37,336 bases of DNA from UBA7803 sp047920935 (GCA_047920935.1 JBLRXD010000008.1:1-37336); one strand, 5' to 3'; shown: positions 16,515 through 23,812, numbered from the stretch's first letter. The notes: generated by a model not told the origin, from the letters alone. Numbers and translations are program-made.

Positions 16515-17420
16515 TCAGCCCTTGCCCCGGGTGCGGGTGCGGCCGGGTCTGGCGTTCTCCTCGATGAACTCGATGATCGAGCCGGCGACGTCCTTACCGG
16601 AGGCCTGCTCGATACCCTCGAGGCCCGGAGAGCTGTTCACTTCCAGCACCAGCGGCCCATGGTTGGAGCGGATCAGATCCACCCCGGCCACGTTCAGGCC
16701 CATGGCCTTGGCCGCGCGCACGGCCATGCGCCGCTCGGTCGGCGTGATCTTGGCCAGTGCCGCGGTGCCACCCCGGTGCAGGTTCGAGCGGAACTCGCCG
16801 GGCTTGCCGGTGCGCTGCATGGCCGTCACCACCTTGTCGCCGACAATGAAGCAGCGCACATCGGTGCCTTTGCTTTCGGCGATGAACTCCTGAACCATGA
16901 TGTCCACGTTGATGCCGAGAAACGCCTCGATCACGCTCTCCGCCGCCTTGCGGGTCTCGGCCAGCACCACCCCGACGCCCTGGGTGCCCTCGAGCAGCTT
17001 AACCACCAGCGGTGCGCCGCCCACCATGTCGATCAGGTCCGGAATGTCGTCCGGCGAGTGGGCAAAGCCGGTGAGCGGCATGCCGATGTCGCGCCGCGCC
17101 AGCAACTGCATCGATCGCAGTTTGTCGCGCGAGCGTGAGATCGCCACCGACTCGTTGACGGCGTACACGCCCATCATCTCGAACTGGCGCACCACCGCGC
17201 AGCCGTAAAAGGTGATCGAAGCGCCAATGCGGGGGATGACGGCGTCGAAGTCGATGATCTCCTCGCCTTTGTAATGAATGGAAGGACGGGCGGTAGCCAT
17301 GTTCATGTAACAGCGCAGGGTGTCGATCACCACCGCCGTATGTCCCCGCTCACGCGCCGCTTCCACCAGGCGACGGGTGGAGTACAACCGCGAGTTGCGG
17401 GACAGGATCGCGATCTTCAT
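16515..17420 (-). CDS. rimK: RimK-type ATP-grasp glutamate ligase
   Basis: This 301-residue protein (E. coli RimK is 300) is an ATP-grasp ligase that adds glutamate residues to the C-terminus of ribosomal protein S6 in E. coli and can make poly-alpha-glutamate. Seen here are ATP-binding K100 and K141, the glycine-rich LLEGTQGVGV (142-151), and metal ligands D248, E260 and N262 (LVLEVNSSPGLEGIE). The ATG at 17420 has AAGGAA 6 nt upstream and overlaps the RimB-type stop (ATGA), so a longer frame opening to 17825 is spurious. The basic C-terminal tail (RPGRTRTRGKG) is a small extension. It is clustered with a RimB-type protease and an AstE-like hydrolase. Confidence 0.93.
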   Translation of the reverse strand: MKIAILSRNSRLYSTRRLVEAARERGHTAVVIDTLRCYMNMATARPSIHYKGEEIIDFDAVIPRIGASITFYGCAVVRQFEMMGVYAVNESVAISRSRDKLRSMQLLARRDIGMPLTGFAHSPDDIPDLIDMVGGAPLVVKLLEGTQGVGVVLAETRKAAESVIEAFLGINVDIMVQEFIAESKGTDVRCFIVGDKVVTAMQRTGKPGEFRSNLHRGGTAALAKITPTERRMAVRAAKAMGLNVAGVDLIRSNHGPLVLEVNSSPGLEGIEQASGKDVAGSIIEFIEENARPGRTRTRGKG

Positions 17421-17821
17421 TGGTTTCCTTGGTGATCTGCGAGATAGGATTTTTCGGGGTCTACCAGGTAGCGGCCCCGGATGGCCGAGCGGCCGAGCAG
17501 CATGCGAAAACCCATGCTGTCGCGGTCTGTCAGTGTAACCTCTATCGGCCAGCTGCTGCCGCCCAGCAGCAACTCCGTGAGGATGACGTAGCGCAGCTCC
17601 TGATGGCCGCCGGAATCCCGCACCAGGCGACGGTCGCTCACCGGCGCCTCGCAACAGATTTCGACGGTCTCGTTCCGCTGCAGCGGGTGTACCCAGAAGC
17701 GCACCCAGCGCACGTCGGCGCGCTCGAACGGCTCCACCTTGAACGCGTGCAGCGCCGATGTGCGGGCGCCGGTATCGACTTTGGCCTTGAGGCGCTGGAT
17801 ACCGAGCGCCGGCAACGCCAC
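17417..17821 (-). CDS. rimB: RimB-type retropepsin-like protease
   Basis: At least 134 residues of the RimB/Zn_protease family (PF05618). In pseudomonads RimB works with RimK and removes glutamates added to S6. The catalytic triad D16-T17-G18 lies in AKVDTGARTSALHA, with the second conserved motif FRMLLGR near the C-terminus. Coordinates use the only ATG/GTG/TTG in frame (GTG at 17821). However, the codons just upstream encode LLGWREW, which completes the family's conserved GWREWVALPxLGI block. A CTG at 17842 preceded by GGGAGG with 6 nt spacing could therefore be the real start, giving seven more residues. It follows the mscS stop by about 32-50 bp. Its stop overlaps the rimK start. Confidence 0.9.
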   Translation of the reverse strand: MALPALGIQRLKAKVDTGARTSALHAFKVEPFERADVRWVRFWVHPLQRNETVEICCEAPVSDRRLVRDSGGHQELRYVILTELLLGGSSWPIEVTLTDRDSMGFRMLLGRSAIRGRYLVDPEKSYLADHQGNQ

Positions 17822-17873
17822 CCATTCGCGCCAGCCGAGCAGGCCGACCTCCCGGTCGGGGTCGCGTCCCCCG

Positions 17874-18770
17874 CTACTCAGGGCAGCTGACCCGGGTTGG
17901 ACGGCTGAGCGTCAGGGTGCCGTCGAGGTGCACGTCCTGCTGGGGAAACGCCACCACGATGCCGTGTTGAGCGAAGGCTTCGTCGATGCCGAAGCGCACG
18001 TCGCTGCGCACCCCGCGCAGGTCGTTGCCGACGAAGGCCTCGACCCAGAAGTAGCCTTCGAACACCAGCGCGCTGTCGCCGAAGTCTTCGAAGTACACCC
18101 GCGGCGGCGGCTCCGTGAGCACATCCGGATGGCCGCTGATCACCTCGAGCATCAGCTGCTGCACCTGCCTGACGGGCGACCCATAAGCCACCCCCACGCT
18201 GACCACGGCGCGCACCTTGTCATCCACCAGCGTCCAGTTGATCACGGTGCTTTCCAGCAGCGCGCTGTTGGGCACCAGCATGTGCACCCCATCCACCCGG
18301 CGGATGCGCGTGGAGCGATTGTTGATCGCCTCGACCCGGCCGCGCGCGCCTTCCAACTCGACGAAATCGCCGATGCGAATGGGGCGTTCGCCCATGAGAA
18401 TCCAACCGCTGATGAAGTTGTTGATGATGTTCTGGGCGCCGAAACCCACGCCGATGGCAATGGCCCCGGAGACGAAGGCGAACGCGGTGAGTGGAATTCC
18501 CAGGATCGACAGCGCGGTGAGCACCACCATGGCCATGAGGCCGTAGAACAGCAGCCGCCGTACCAGCGCCAGCACGTCGGCGCCCATGGCCGTGGTGGCG
18601 AGCTTGCCGGCTACCAGCTTCTCGATGCCCCGGCTGGCGAGGAAGCCGACCAGCACGGCGATCAGTGCCAGCAGCACCTGACCCACGGTGAGAGCACCGT
18701 CCCCGGTGTTGATCAGCACCGTATCGAGCACCCGGCGTAGGACCTGCAGGACTTCCGCGACCGTTTCCAT
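17874..18770 (-). CDS. MscS-family small-conductance mechanosensitive channel
   Basis: This 298-residue inner-membrane channel opens under membrane tension to release solutes during osmotic downshock. Three hydrophobic helices lie in the first 125 residues. The pore helix block AFAFVSGAIAIGVGFGAQNIINNFISG is the MscS TM3 signature. It is followed by the cytoplasmic beta domain (GDFVELEGARGRVEAINNRSTRI) and the C-terminal alpha/beta domain. The length is close to E. coli MscS (286). The ATG at 18770 is preferred; a GTG at 18809 would add 13 residues. It lies between a peroxiredoxin and the rim genes on the same strand, 64 bp after the former. Confidence 0.92.
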   Translation of the reverse strand: METVAEVLQVLRRVLDTVLINTGDGALTVGQVLLALIAVLVGFLASRGIEKLVAGKLATTAMGADVLALVRRLLFYGLMAMVVLTALSILGIPLTAFAFVSGAIAIGVGFGAQNIINNFISGWILMGERPIRIGDFVELEGARGRVEAINNRSTRIRRVDGVHMLVPNSALLESTVINWTLVDDKVRAVVSVGVAYGSPVRQVQQLMLEVISGHPDVLTEPPPRVYFEDFGDSALVFEGYFWVEAFVGNDLRGVRSDVRFGIDEAFAQHGIVVAFPQQDVHLDGTLTLSRPTRVSCPE

Positions 18771-18834
18771 CAGCGTTCCCGTCTCGTCAGCAACGGCCGT
18801 GATGCGCACCCAGCGTCGATGAGAGGCAACGGCG

Positions 18835-19371
18835 TCAGCGCCTGGCTACCTCCAACTCGGCGAGCATGGCCGCCATATCCTCCGCCGAGGTCGCCGGCCG
18901 CACGTTGCGATCGATGGCGAGAATCCGCCCGTCCGCGCCGATGTAGTACGTATGGCGGCGGGCAAAGCCGGCCTCGCTGAGCACACCGTAGGCGCGGGCG
19001 GCTTGCTTGCCGGGGTCGCTCAGCAGCGGGAAGTCGGCGTTCAACTCGGCGGCGAAGCCGGTGTTGTCCTCGACGTTGTCGACGCTGGCCATGAAGTAGC
19101 TGACGTCGAACTCGCGGATGAGGTGGCCGTTCTCGGTTAACGACTTGCACTCGATGGTGCAACCCTGGGTGTACGCCTTGGGAAACCACGCCAGCACCAC
19201 GGCTTGCTGGCCGCGGAAATCGGCCAGTCGGTAACGGTTGCCATCGCTGGCGGGGAGATCGAAATCCGGAGCGAGGTCGCCGACCTGTGGGCCGTCGGCG
19301 GCATGCGCCGCTGCTGCCGCTCCGAGGCCGAGGACGAGGACGAGCGCGGGGAGCAAAATTGTCAGACGCAT
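18835..19371 (-). CDS. Exported peroxiredoxin (BCP/AhpC-TSA type)
   Basis: This 178-residue peroxiredoxin has a cleavable signal peptide (about 1-24, ending AAAHA), so it is periplasmic. The thioredoxin-fold active site is P-K-A-Y-T68-Q-G-C71-T-I-E-C75, with peroxidatic C71 and a second Cys four residues later, as in the BCP/PrxQ class. It reduces peroxides with a thiol donor. BCP proteins are usually cytosolic, so export is a noteworthy variation. The ATG at 19371 has AGGTGA about 8 nt upstream. It is divergent from the aldo/keto reductase gene over 72 bp and may head the operon running through mscS, rimB and rimK. Confidence 0.9.
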   Translation of the reverse strand: MRLTILLPALVLVLGLGAAAAAHAADGPQVGDLAPDFDLPASDGNRYRLADFRGQQAVVLAWFPKAYTQGCTIECKSLTENGHLIREFDVSYFMASVDNVEDNTGFAAELNADFPLLSDPGKQAARAYGVLSEAGFARRHTYYIGADGRILAIDRNVRPATSAEDMAAMLAELEVARR

Positions 19372-19443
19372 GATGAATCACCTGATTTTGGCCTCCATGT
19401 TAGTCTCTTAGGAAGGTATGAAACACCCACCGGAGAGAACCTC

Positions 19444-20424
19444 ATGAAGTACGCCAATCTCGGCAATACCGGCGTCAGCGTGTCGCGCATCTGCCTGGGC
19501 ATGATGTCCTACGGCACCAAGGCGTGGCGCGATTGGGTGCTCGAGTACGACGAGTCGCTACCGTTCATCGCTCAGGCGCTGGAGGCGGGAATCAACTTTT
19601 TCGACACAGCCGACGTCTACTCCAACGGCGCCTCGGAGCAGGTGCTGGGGCGGGCGCTGCACGACCTGAGCGTCGACCGGGAAGACGTGGTGATTGCCAC
19701 CAAATGCTTCAACGGCACCCATGGCCGCGCCCGCAACCGCTGGGGGCTGTCGCGGAAGCACATCATGGCGGCATGCGACGCCTCCCTGGAGCGGCTCGGC
19801 ACCGACTACATCGACCTCTATCAGATCCATCGCTTCGACTATCGCACCCCCATGCAGGAGACCATCGAGGCGCTGTCCGACCTGGTGGCCGCGGGGAAGG
19901 TGCGCTATCTCGGCGCGTCGAGCATGTTCGCCTGGCAGATGGCCAAGTATCTGTTCACCGCCGACACCCTCGGCGGGGTCCGTTTCGTCAGCATGCAGAA
20001 TCACTACAACCTGCTGTACCGGGAAGAAGAGCGCGAAATGAACCCGCTGTGCGTCGACCAGGGCGTCGGCCTGATACCGTGGAGCCCGCTGGCCCGCGGT
20101 TACCTGGCGCGGACCCGGGCAACCATCAAAGATACCGTACGCGCCGGGTCGGACGAGTTCGCCACTCAACTGTATCGGCGCGACTGCGATTTCGACCTGG
20201 TGGATCGCAACGCCGAGGTTGCCGCGCGGCTGGAGATCAAACCCGCCCAGACGGCGCTGGCGTGGCTGCTGTCGAAGCCGGGGGTGGTCGCCCCCATCAT
20301 CGGCGCCACCAGGCCGCAGCATCTGCGGGACGCGGTGGAGGCTGTGCAGGTGAATCTCGCGGCCGACGATGTGCGAGCCCTCGAAGAACTGTATCAGCCC
20401 CACGCGATCGCCGGGCACAACTGA
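19444..20424 (+). CDS. Aldo/keto reductase (YajO/Kv-beta-like group)
   Basis: This 326-residue NADPH-dependent aldo/keto reductase has a TIM barrel and the catalytic tetrad D54, Y59 (FFDTADVYSNG), K87 (IATKCF) and H129 (YQIHRFD). The LGRALHDLSVDREDVVIATK and SPLARGYLARTR blocks place it in the Kv-beta-subunit/YajO-like group that acts on aldehydes and methylglyoxal-like compounds. The exact substrate is not known. The ATG at 19444 has GGAGAG 6-8 nt upstream; the frame stays open to 19204, but that part lies opposite the peroxiredoxin gene. It converges on the HAD gene with 6 bp between stops. Confidence 0.92.
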   Translation: MKYANLGNTGVSVSRICLGMMSYGTKAWRDWVLEYDESLPFIAQALEAGINFFDTADVYSNGASEQVLGRALHDLSVDREDVVIATKCFNGTHGRARNRWGLSRKHIMAACDASLERLGTDYIDLYQIHRFDYRTPMQETIEALSDLVAAGKVRYLGASSMFAWQMAKYLFTADTLGGVRFVSMQNHYNLLYREEEREMNPLCVDQGVGLIPWSPLARGYLARTRATIKDTVRAGSDEFATQLYRRDCDFDLVDRNAEVAARLEIKPAQTALAWLLSKPGVVAPIIGATRPQHLRDAVEAVQVNLAADDVRALEELYQPHAIAGHN

Positions 20425-20430
20425 GCCCGC

Positions 20431-21090
20431 TCAGTCGCCCTCGCGCGGTAAGTGTCGGAAAAACTGCCGTAACCGGGGATGCTCCACCACCTCGGCCACC
20501 GAGTACACCACGGTGGCGTCGAAGCCCGCGCGCCGCGCCAGCCGCACCACTTCCGGCTGGTCGTCGAAGAACAGCGGCGGCGGCCGATCGCCCAGCGCCC
20601 GATGGATGGCGGCAAAGAACTCGGGCTCGGTCTTCAGATGCCCGACGCGGGCACTGTAGAACATGCCGCGAAAGTAGCGCCGGAAGCCCAACTCGTTCCA
20701 CAGATAGTCGGCGCGCCGGTGCTCCTGGCCGGTTGCCAGATACAGTTCCACGCCGCTTTGGGCGGCGAGGTGCTCGACCGCGGCGAGCATCTCGACGTTG
20801 ACGCAGGAATCCTTGCGGAACCAGTAGTCGATGAACACTTCGGCGCGCACCTCGCAGTCGAGGCCCCGCAGCACGCGCTCCAGTGCCAGCTGCAGATCCA
20901 ACTCGCCGCGCAGGCAGCGTTGCATGAGGGAACGCGCGCCGTCACCGCCGGGCGCGAAGAAGGCTGCATCGAAGCGTGCCGGATCGACGCCCAGGTCTTG
21001 CTGCAAGGCCGCGCTCCAGGGTTTCCGGCGCGCGCTGTCGCAGTCGCCGCCATCGATCAACACGCCATCCACGTCGAACAGGATCTTCAT
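20431..21090 (-). CDS. HAD-superfamily hydrolase
   Basis: This 219-residue haloacid-dehalogenase-like hydrolase has motif I at D6-V-D8-G (LFDVDGVL), motif II at the Thr in LYLATGQEHR, a motif III Lys in VGHLKTEPEF, and motif IV in LFFDDQPE. A helical cap lies between motifs I and II. It is probably a phosphatase of a small phosphorylated compound; the substrate is unknown. The ATG at 21090 overlaps the stop of the AI-2E-type transporter gene (ATGA), so the two are co-translated. It is the last gene of a three-gene minus-strand operon. Confidence 0.88.
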   Translation of the reverse strand: MKILFDVDGVLIDGGDCDSARRKPWSAALQQDLGVDPARFDAAFFAPGGDGARSLMQRCLRGELDLQLALERVLRGLDCEVRAEVFIDYWFRKDSCVNVEMLAAVEHLAAQSGVELYLATGQEHRRADYLWNELGFRRYFRGMFYSARVGHLKTEPEFFAAIHRALGDRPPPLFFDDQPEVVRLARRAGFDATVVYSVAEVVEHPRLRQFFRHLPREGD

Positions 21091-22148
21091 CTCGACTCGG
21101 TGACCTCGGTGCCGCGCGCGGAGAGGAATGCGCCAAGCGGATAGAGGACGGGAATATGCTCACTGAAAGCCCGTATGGCCACCAGCAGCGGCACCGCAAC
21201 GAGCATTCCCATGATCGACCACAACCACGCCCAGAAGGCGATGGACAGGAACACCACCACGGTGTTCATCTTCAACTGACGGCCGACGAAATACGGGGTG
21301 ACGAGCTGCGCTTCGATGGACGTCAGCGCCAGGTATACACCGCCGGCCAGCAAACCATAGGCGGGCACATCGAAACTCACCAGGCCCACCAGGGTGGCGA
21401 TGGCCACCCCGGCAAACGCACCGACGAACGGCACGTAATTGAAGACGAAGCCGATGACCCCGAACAGTAGCGCATTGGGCATGCCGATCAGCCACATGGC
21501 GGTGCCGATGGCAATGCCCAGACCGGCATTGATCACGGTGATGGCGAACAGGTAGCGCGACAGCTTGGTTTCGATGTCGCGGGCGATGCGCATTGCCTGA
21601 CGCTTGTCTTTGAAGGTGGGCATCACCTGCACGATCTTTTCGTAGAACATGTCGCCGGAAGCAAGCAGCAGGAGCAGCAGCACCAGGGTGAAACCGATCT
21701 CGGCAAGCGCCCCTGGCGCCGTGGCTGCAAGGTTGGCGACGATGCCCGGGCGGCGAACCACCACCTCCTGGACGTCGTTTTGGTCATCGGGGGAGGCGAT
21801 CTCGTCTACCTGCTCGGTGGCTCGAATGACCTCCTCGGCCGAGCCCAGCACGCCTTGCAGCTGAGCTTCCACCTTACGGCCAATTTCCGGGGCGTCGGCA
21901 ATCCATCCCCGCACCGGCTCTGCCAGCAGCAGCACGCCGGCAATCAGCACTGCCAGCAGCGTGCCGACGATGAGCACCGCGGAAACGCCCGAAGCAACCC
22001 CGCGGCGCGACAGGAAGCGTCGAATGGGTGTGAACACCATGGTGAGCAGAAAACTCAACACCACCGGCAGCAGAAAAACTCGCGCATACGCAAGGCTGCT
22101 GACAAGCAGCATGAGGAAGATACCGATTACCGGCCAGCGCGCACCCAA
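21087..22148 (-). CDS. AI-2E family (PerM-like) transporter
   Basis: This integral membrane protein of the AI-2E exporter/PerM family is 353 residues from the chosen start, matching E. coli PerM. It has about eight hydrophobic helices and a characteristic soluble segment after the first pair of helices. The family motif FNYVPFVGAFAG and the C-terminal PYFVGRQLKMNTVVVFLSIAFW block are both present. Some family members export autoinducer-2 or act as Na+/H+ antiporters; the substrate here is unknown. Start choice: a TTG at 22148 lies 1 nt after the PP-loop gene stop (22150). A GTG at 22268 would overlap that gene by 119 bp and add a non-homologous leader. An ATG at 22112 would cut into the first helix. 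Confidence 0.85.
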   Translation of the reverse strand: MGARWPVIGIFLMLLVSSLAYARVFLLPVVLSFLLTMVFTPIRRFLSRRGVASGVSAVLIVGTLLAVLIAGVLLLAEPVRGWIADAPEIGRKVEAQLQGVLGSAEEVIRATEQVDEIASPDDQNDVQEVVVRRPGIVANLAATAPGALAEIGFTLVLLLLLLASGDMFYEKIVQVMPTFKDKRQAMRIARDIETKLSRYLFAITVINAGLGIAIGTAMWLIGMPNALLFGVIGFVFNYVPFVGAFAGVAIATLVGLVSFDVPAYGLLAGGVYLALTSIEAQLVTPYFVGRQLKMNTVVVFLSIAFWAWLWSIMGMLVAVPLLVAIRAFSEHIPVLYPLGAFLSARGTEVTESR

Positions 22149-22149
22149 G

Positions 22150-23385
22150 CTAGCGCCCCAGGTGGCTCCTGAGGCGGCCTGCCACGCTCCTGACTTTGTT
22201 GACAGCGGGCGGCGCGTTTCGCCAGCGGTAACGTCTGATGATTCTTTCGATGGCTCGCACCAGGTCACGCCGGCCCCGGACCTCCAGCGGCTCGATCAAC
22301 GCCCGCCAGTCGGCGAGCTGGTCGTGGCGATGCAGCGCCACACCCTCCAGCAGCATGTCTTCGCTGACGTCGTTGGCCCCAAACGCAGGAGTACCAGCGA
22401 GTTTGTCGAACGCCACCAACGCGGTCATGGTGCGCAGGCACTTCTCGCACTTGCCACAATTCAGCAGCGGGCTGTGCGGATCTTCTTTCCAGCCGTTGCA
22501 CACCCGCAGGTGCTGCAGTGCGAAATCCCAATCCGCCACCAGGCGGGACTTCTCCAGCCGGGTGAGCGTCTGGTCTGCGTGCACGATGCGCATTGATGCG
22601 CTGCTGTAGAGAGGGTCGAGCAGCGGGTGCGAGCCGTAGGGGAACAGCCGGTCGATGGAGGTGGACGACGAGATGGAGGTGATGCTCACGCGCCGCGAGA
22701 ACGCATAAGCCACGGCGGCCAGATCGGCACTGTGATACCGGCCAGCCAGCGATCCCAGATCGTCGCACAGAGACTGCGTGTTGGTGTAGACCGGGATGAG
22801 ATCGACCTCGCACTCCTCGGCGATCTCCCGCAGCCCAGCCAGCCGCCGGACGAAAATGCCCTGCTGCTTGGAAAAGTTGGCGTCGTAGCGGGCGGCATAG
22901 TCCGGGAACTGATTACCGAGATCGAAGCCGTAGATCGCGAAGCAGTCGCGGATCGACCAGTCGTGGTCGCGCGGGTAACGCATGCGATTGACCCGCACGG
23001 TGGCCAGGGAATCGATGCCGCCCGACAACATCGACGCCGCCCGGGGGCGCCGGGGCTCCGGATTGCCTTGCTGCCTGGCCTCAATGGTGGGAATCGACCC
23101 GCCCGGGTACCAGGAGTCGAGCAAGCTCATGGCGCTGACCAGGCCGTCGTGCATCACCGGACAGATCTCCGCGTCGATGGCGACCCGCCGCTCGCCGTGC
23201 CGCATGGCACGTACGCTGCCGACCAGCAGAAACGCATGCGGATCACAGCACAGATCGTCGGCGAACTCCGGCGTGGTCTCGAAGAACACCTCCCTGGCGA
23301 TGCGGTCGCTGTCCTCCCACTCCACGGTGGCCGAGATCCGGTGCCGATTCGAACCACGTTCTTCCGTCAGGTTGGTGAGTCTCAC
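22150..23385 (-). CDS. PP-loop (QueC-like/AANH superfamily) ATPase of unknown function
   Basis: A 411-residue protein that I can place only by fold. It has an N-terminal beta-rich region (1-110) and the pyrophosphatase loop S121-G-G-I-D-S126, as in QueC, asparagine synthetase and tRNA-modifying PP-loop enzymes. A Ser-rich HSADLAAVAYAFSRR.SITSISSSTSID region follows. A C310-x2-C313-x2-C316 cluster (NCGKCEKCLRTM) probably binds zinc or a metal, as in QueC. Such enzymes adenylate a carbonyl and replace it with N or S. The substrate is not evident. The GTG at 23385 has GGAGG 4 nt upstream; a TTG at 23427 is less likely. It is the first gene of an operon with the transporter and the HAD hydrolase. 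Confidence 0.75.
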   Translation of the reverse strand: MRLTNLTEERGSNRHRISATVEWEDSDRIAREVFFETTPEFADDLCCDPHAFLLVGSVRAMRHGERRVAIDAEICPVMHDGLVSAMSLLDSWYPGGSIPTIEARQQGNPEPRRPRAASMLSGGIDSLATVRVNRMRYPRDHDWSIRDCFAIYGFDLGNQFPDYAARYDANFSKQQGIFVRRLAGLREIAEECEVDLIPVYTNTQSLCDDLGSLAGRYHSADLAAVAYAFSRRVSITSISSSTSIDRLFPYGSHPLLDPLYSSASMRIVHADQTLTRLEKSRLVADWDFALQHLRVCNGWKEDPHSPLLNCGKCEKCLRTMTALVAFDKLAGTPAFGANDVSEDMLLEGVALHRHDQLADWRALIEPLEVRGRRDLVRAIERIIRRYRWRNAPPAVNKVRSVAGRLRSHLGR

Positions 23386-23445
23386 GCTGCCTCCGCCAGT
23401 TGTGCAGCCGCGAGTATCCTCAATCAAGCCCGTAGGGCGCCTTCA

Positions 23446-23500
23446 CCTGGGGTAAAATGCCACGGTTTCCCTTGGAAACCGCGTTTCCCTTGGAAACCGC
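23446..23500. repeat. Left copy of a 55-bp direct repeat at the gap, with two tandem hairpins
   Basis: This copy is identical to 23601-23655. It holds two tandem units of TTTCCCTTGGAAACCGCG type, each able to form a hairpin (GGTTTCC/GGAAACC around CTT). Read on the minus strand, the hairpins are followed by GTGGCATTTT. The exact 55-bp identity on both sides of a 100-N gap is probably an assembly overlap rather than two genomic copies. Confidence 0.8.
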
Positions 23501-23600
23501 NNNNNNNNNNNNNNNNNNNNNNNNNNNNNNNNNNNNNNNNNNNNNNNNNNNNNNNNNNNNNNNNNNNNNNNNNNNNNNNNNNNNNNNNNNNNNNNNNNNN
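23501..23600. other. Scaffold gap of 100 N
   Basis: A 100-N placeholder flanked by identical 55-bp sequences. The true content is unknown. It may be nothing (two contigs overlapping by a 55-mer) or additional copies of the 18-bp hairpin unit that blocked assembly. Confidence 0.98.
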
Positions 23601-23655
23601 CCTGGGGTAAAATGCCACGGTTTCCCTTGGAAACCGCGTTTCCCTTGGAAACCGC
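23601..23655 (-). terminator. Tandem hairpins downstream of tRNA-Met, candidate terminator; right copy of the 55-bp repeat
   Basis: On the minus strand, 10 nt after the tRNA CCA end, come two consecutive stem-loops (GGTTTCC-AAG-GGAAAC and GGTTTCC-AAG-GGAAACC), then GTGGCATTTT. GC-containing stems followed by TTTT fit an intrinsic terminator for the tRNA transcript, although the T-run is short and four bases away. The stretch is identical to 23446-23500. Confidence 0.5.
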
Positions 23656-23664
23656 TGGAGGGAG

Positions 23665-23741
23665 TGGTAGCTACGGTTGGACTTGAACCAACGACCCCAG
23701 CATTATGAATGCTGTGCTCTAACCAGCTGAGCTACGTAGCC
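23665..23741 (-). tRNA. tRNA-Met (anticodon CAT, elongator type)
   Basis: 77 nt including an encoded CCA. The acceptor stem GGCTACG/CGTAGCT has a G-T first pair. The anticodon stem is CAGCA/TGCTG with loop TTCATAA (anticodon opposite 23705-23707), and the T-arm is GTTGG-TTCAAGT-CCAAC. The sequence closely follows E. coli elongator tRNA-Met, including GGCTACGTAGCTCAG at the 5' end. It lacks the initiator signs, namely an unpaired 1-72 and a GGG/CCC anticodon stem. Confidence 0.96.
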
Positions 23742-23749
23742 ACTGAATT

Positions 23750-23777
23750 GGGGCCGGGAATTTTCCAGACCGGCCCC
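23750..23777. other. Perfect 8-bp stem-loop overlapping the tRNA-Met promoter
   Basis: GGGGCCGG (23750-23757) pairs exactly with CCGGCCCC (23770-23777) around a 12-nt A/T-rich loop. It stands between the end of the GH100-like gene and tRNA-Met but lacks a T-run. It coincides with the -10 and spacer of the predicted tRNA promoter, so its role as terminator or operator is unclear. Confidence 0.55.
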
Positions 23778-23788
23778 CGCGTTGTCAA
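23760..23788 (-). promoter_or_regulatory. Predicted sigma-70 promoter of tRNA-Met
   Basis: On the minus strand a consensus -35 TTGACA (23788-23783) is separated by 17 nt from GAAAAT (23765-23760). A GC-rich discriminator (CCGGCCCC) follows, and the tRNA 5' end lies at 23741. A GC-rich discriminator is typical of stringently controlled stable-RNA promoters. Confidence 0.6.
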
Positions 23789-23812
23789 TGGTGCGGCTCA
23801 GAACGGTGCGAC

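Noticed and set aside
17421..17825. N-terminal extension of rimK
   Set aside because: It is the RimB gene read in the wrong frame. The RimK start at 17420 has a ribosome binding site and the family length.
22149..22268. GTG start of the AI-2E-type transporter at 22268
   Set aside because: It would overlap the PP-loop gene by 119 bp and add 40 residues without family similarity. TTG 22148 gives the usual length.
23446..23655. CRISPR array at the repeated hairpin sequence
   Set aside because: Only two adjacent 18-bp units occur without unique spacers, and no cas genes are in the window. The larger repetition is probably an assembly overlap.
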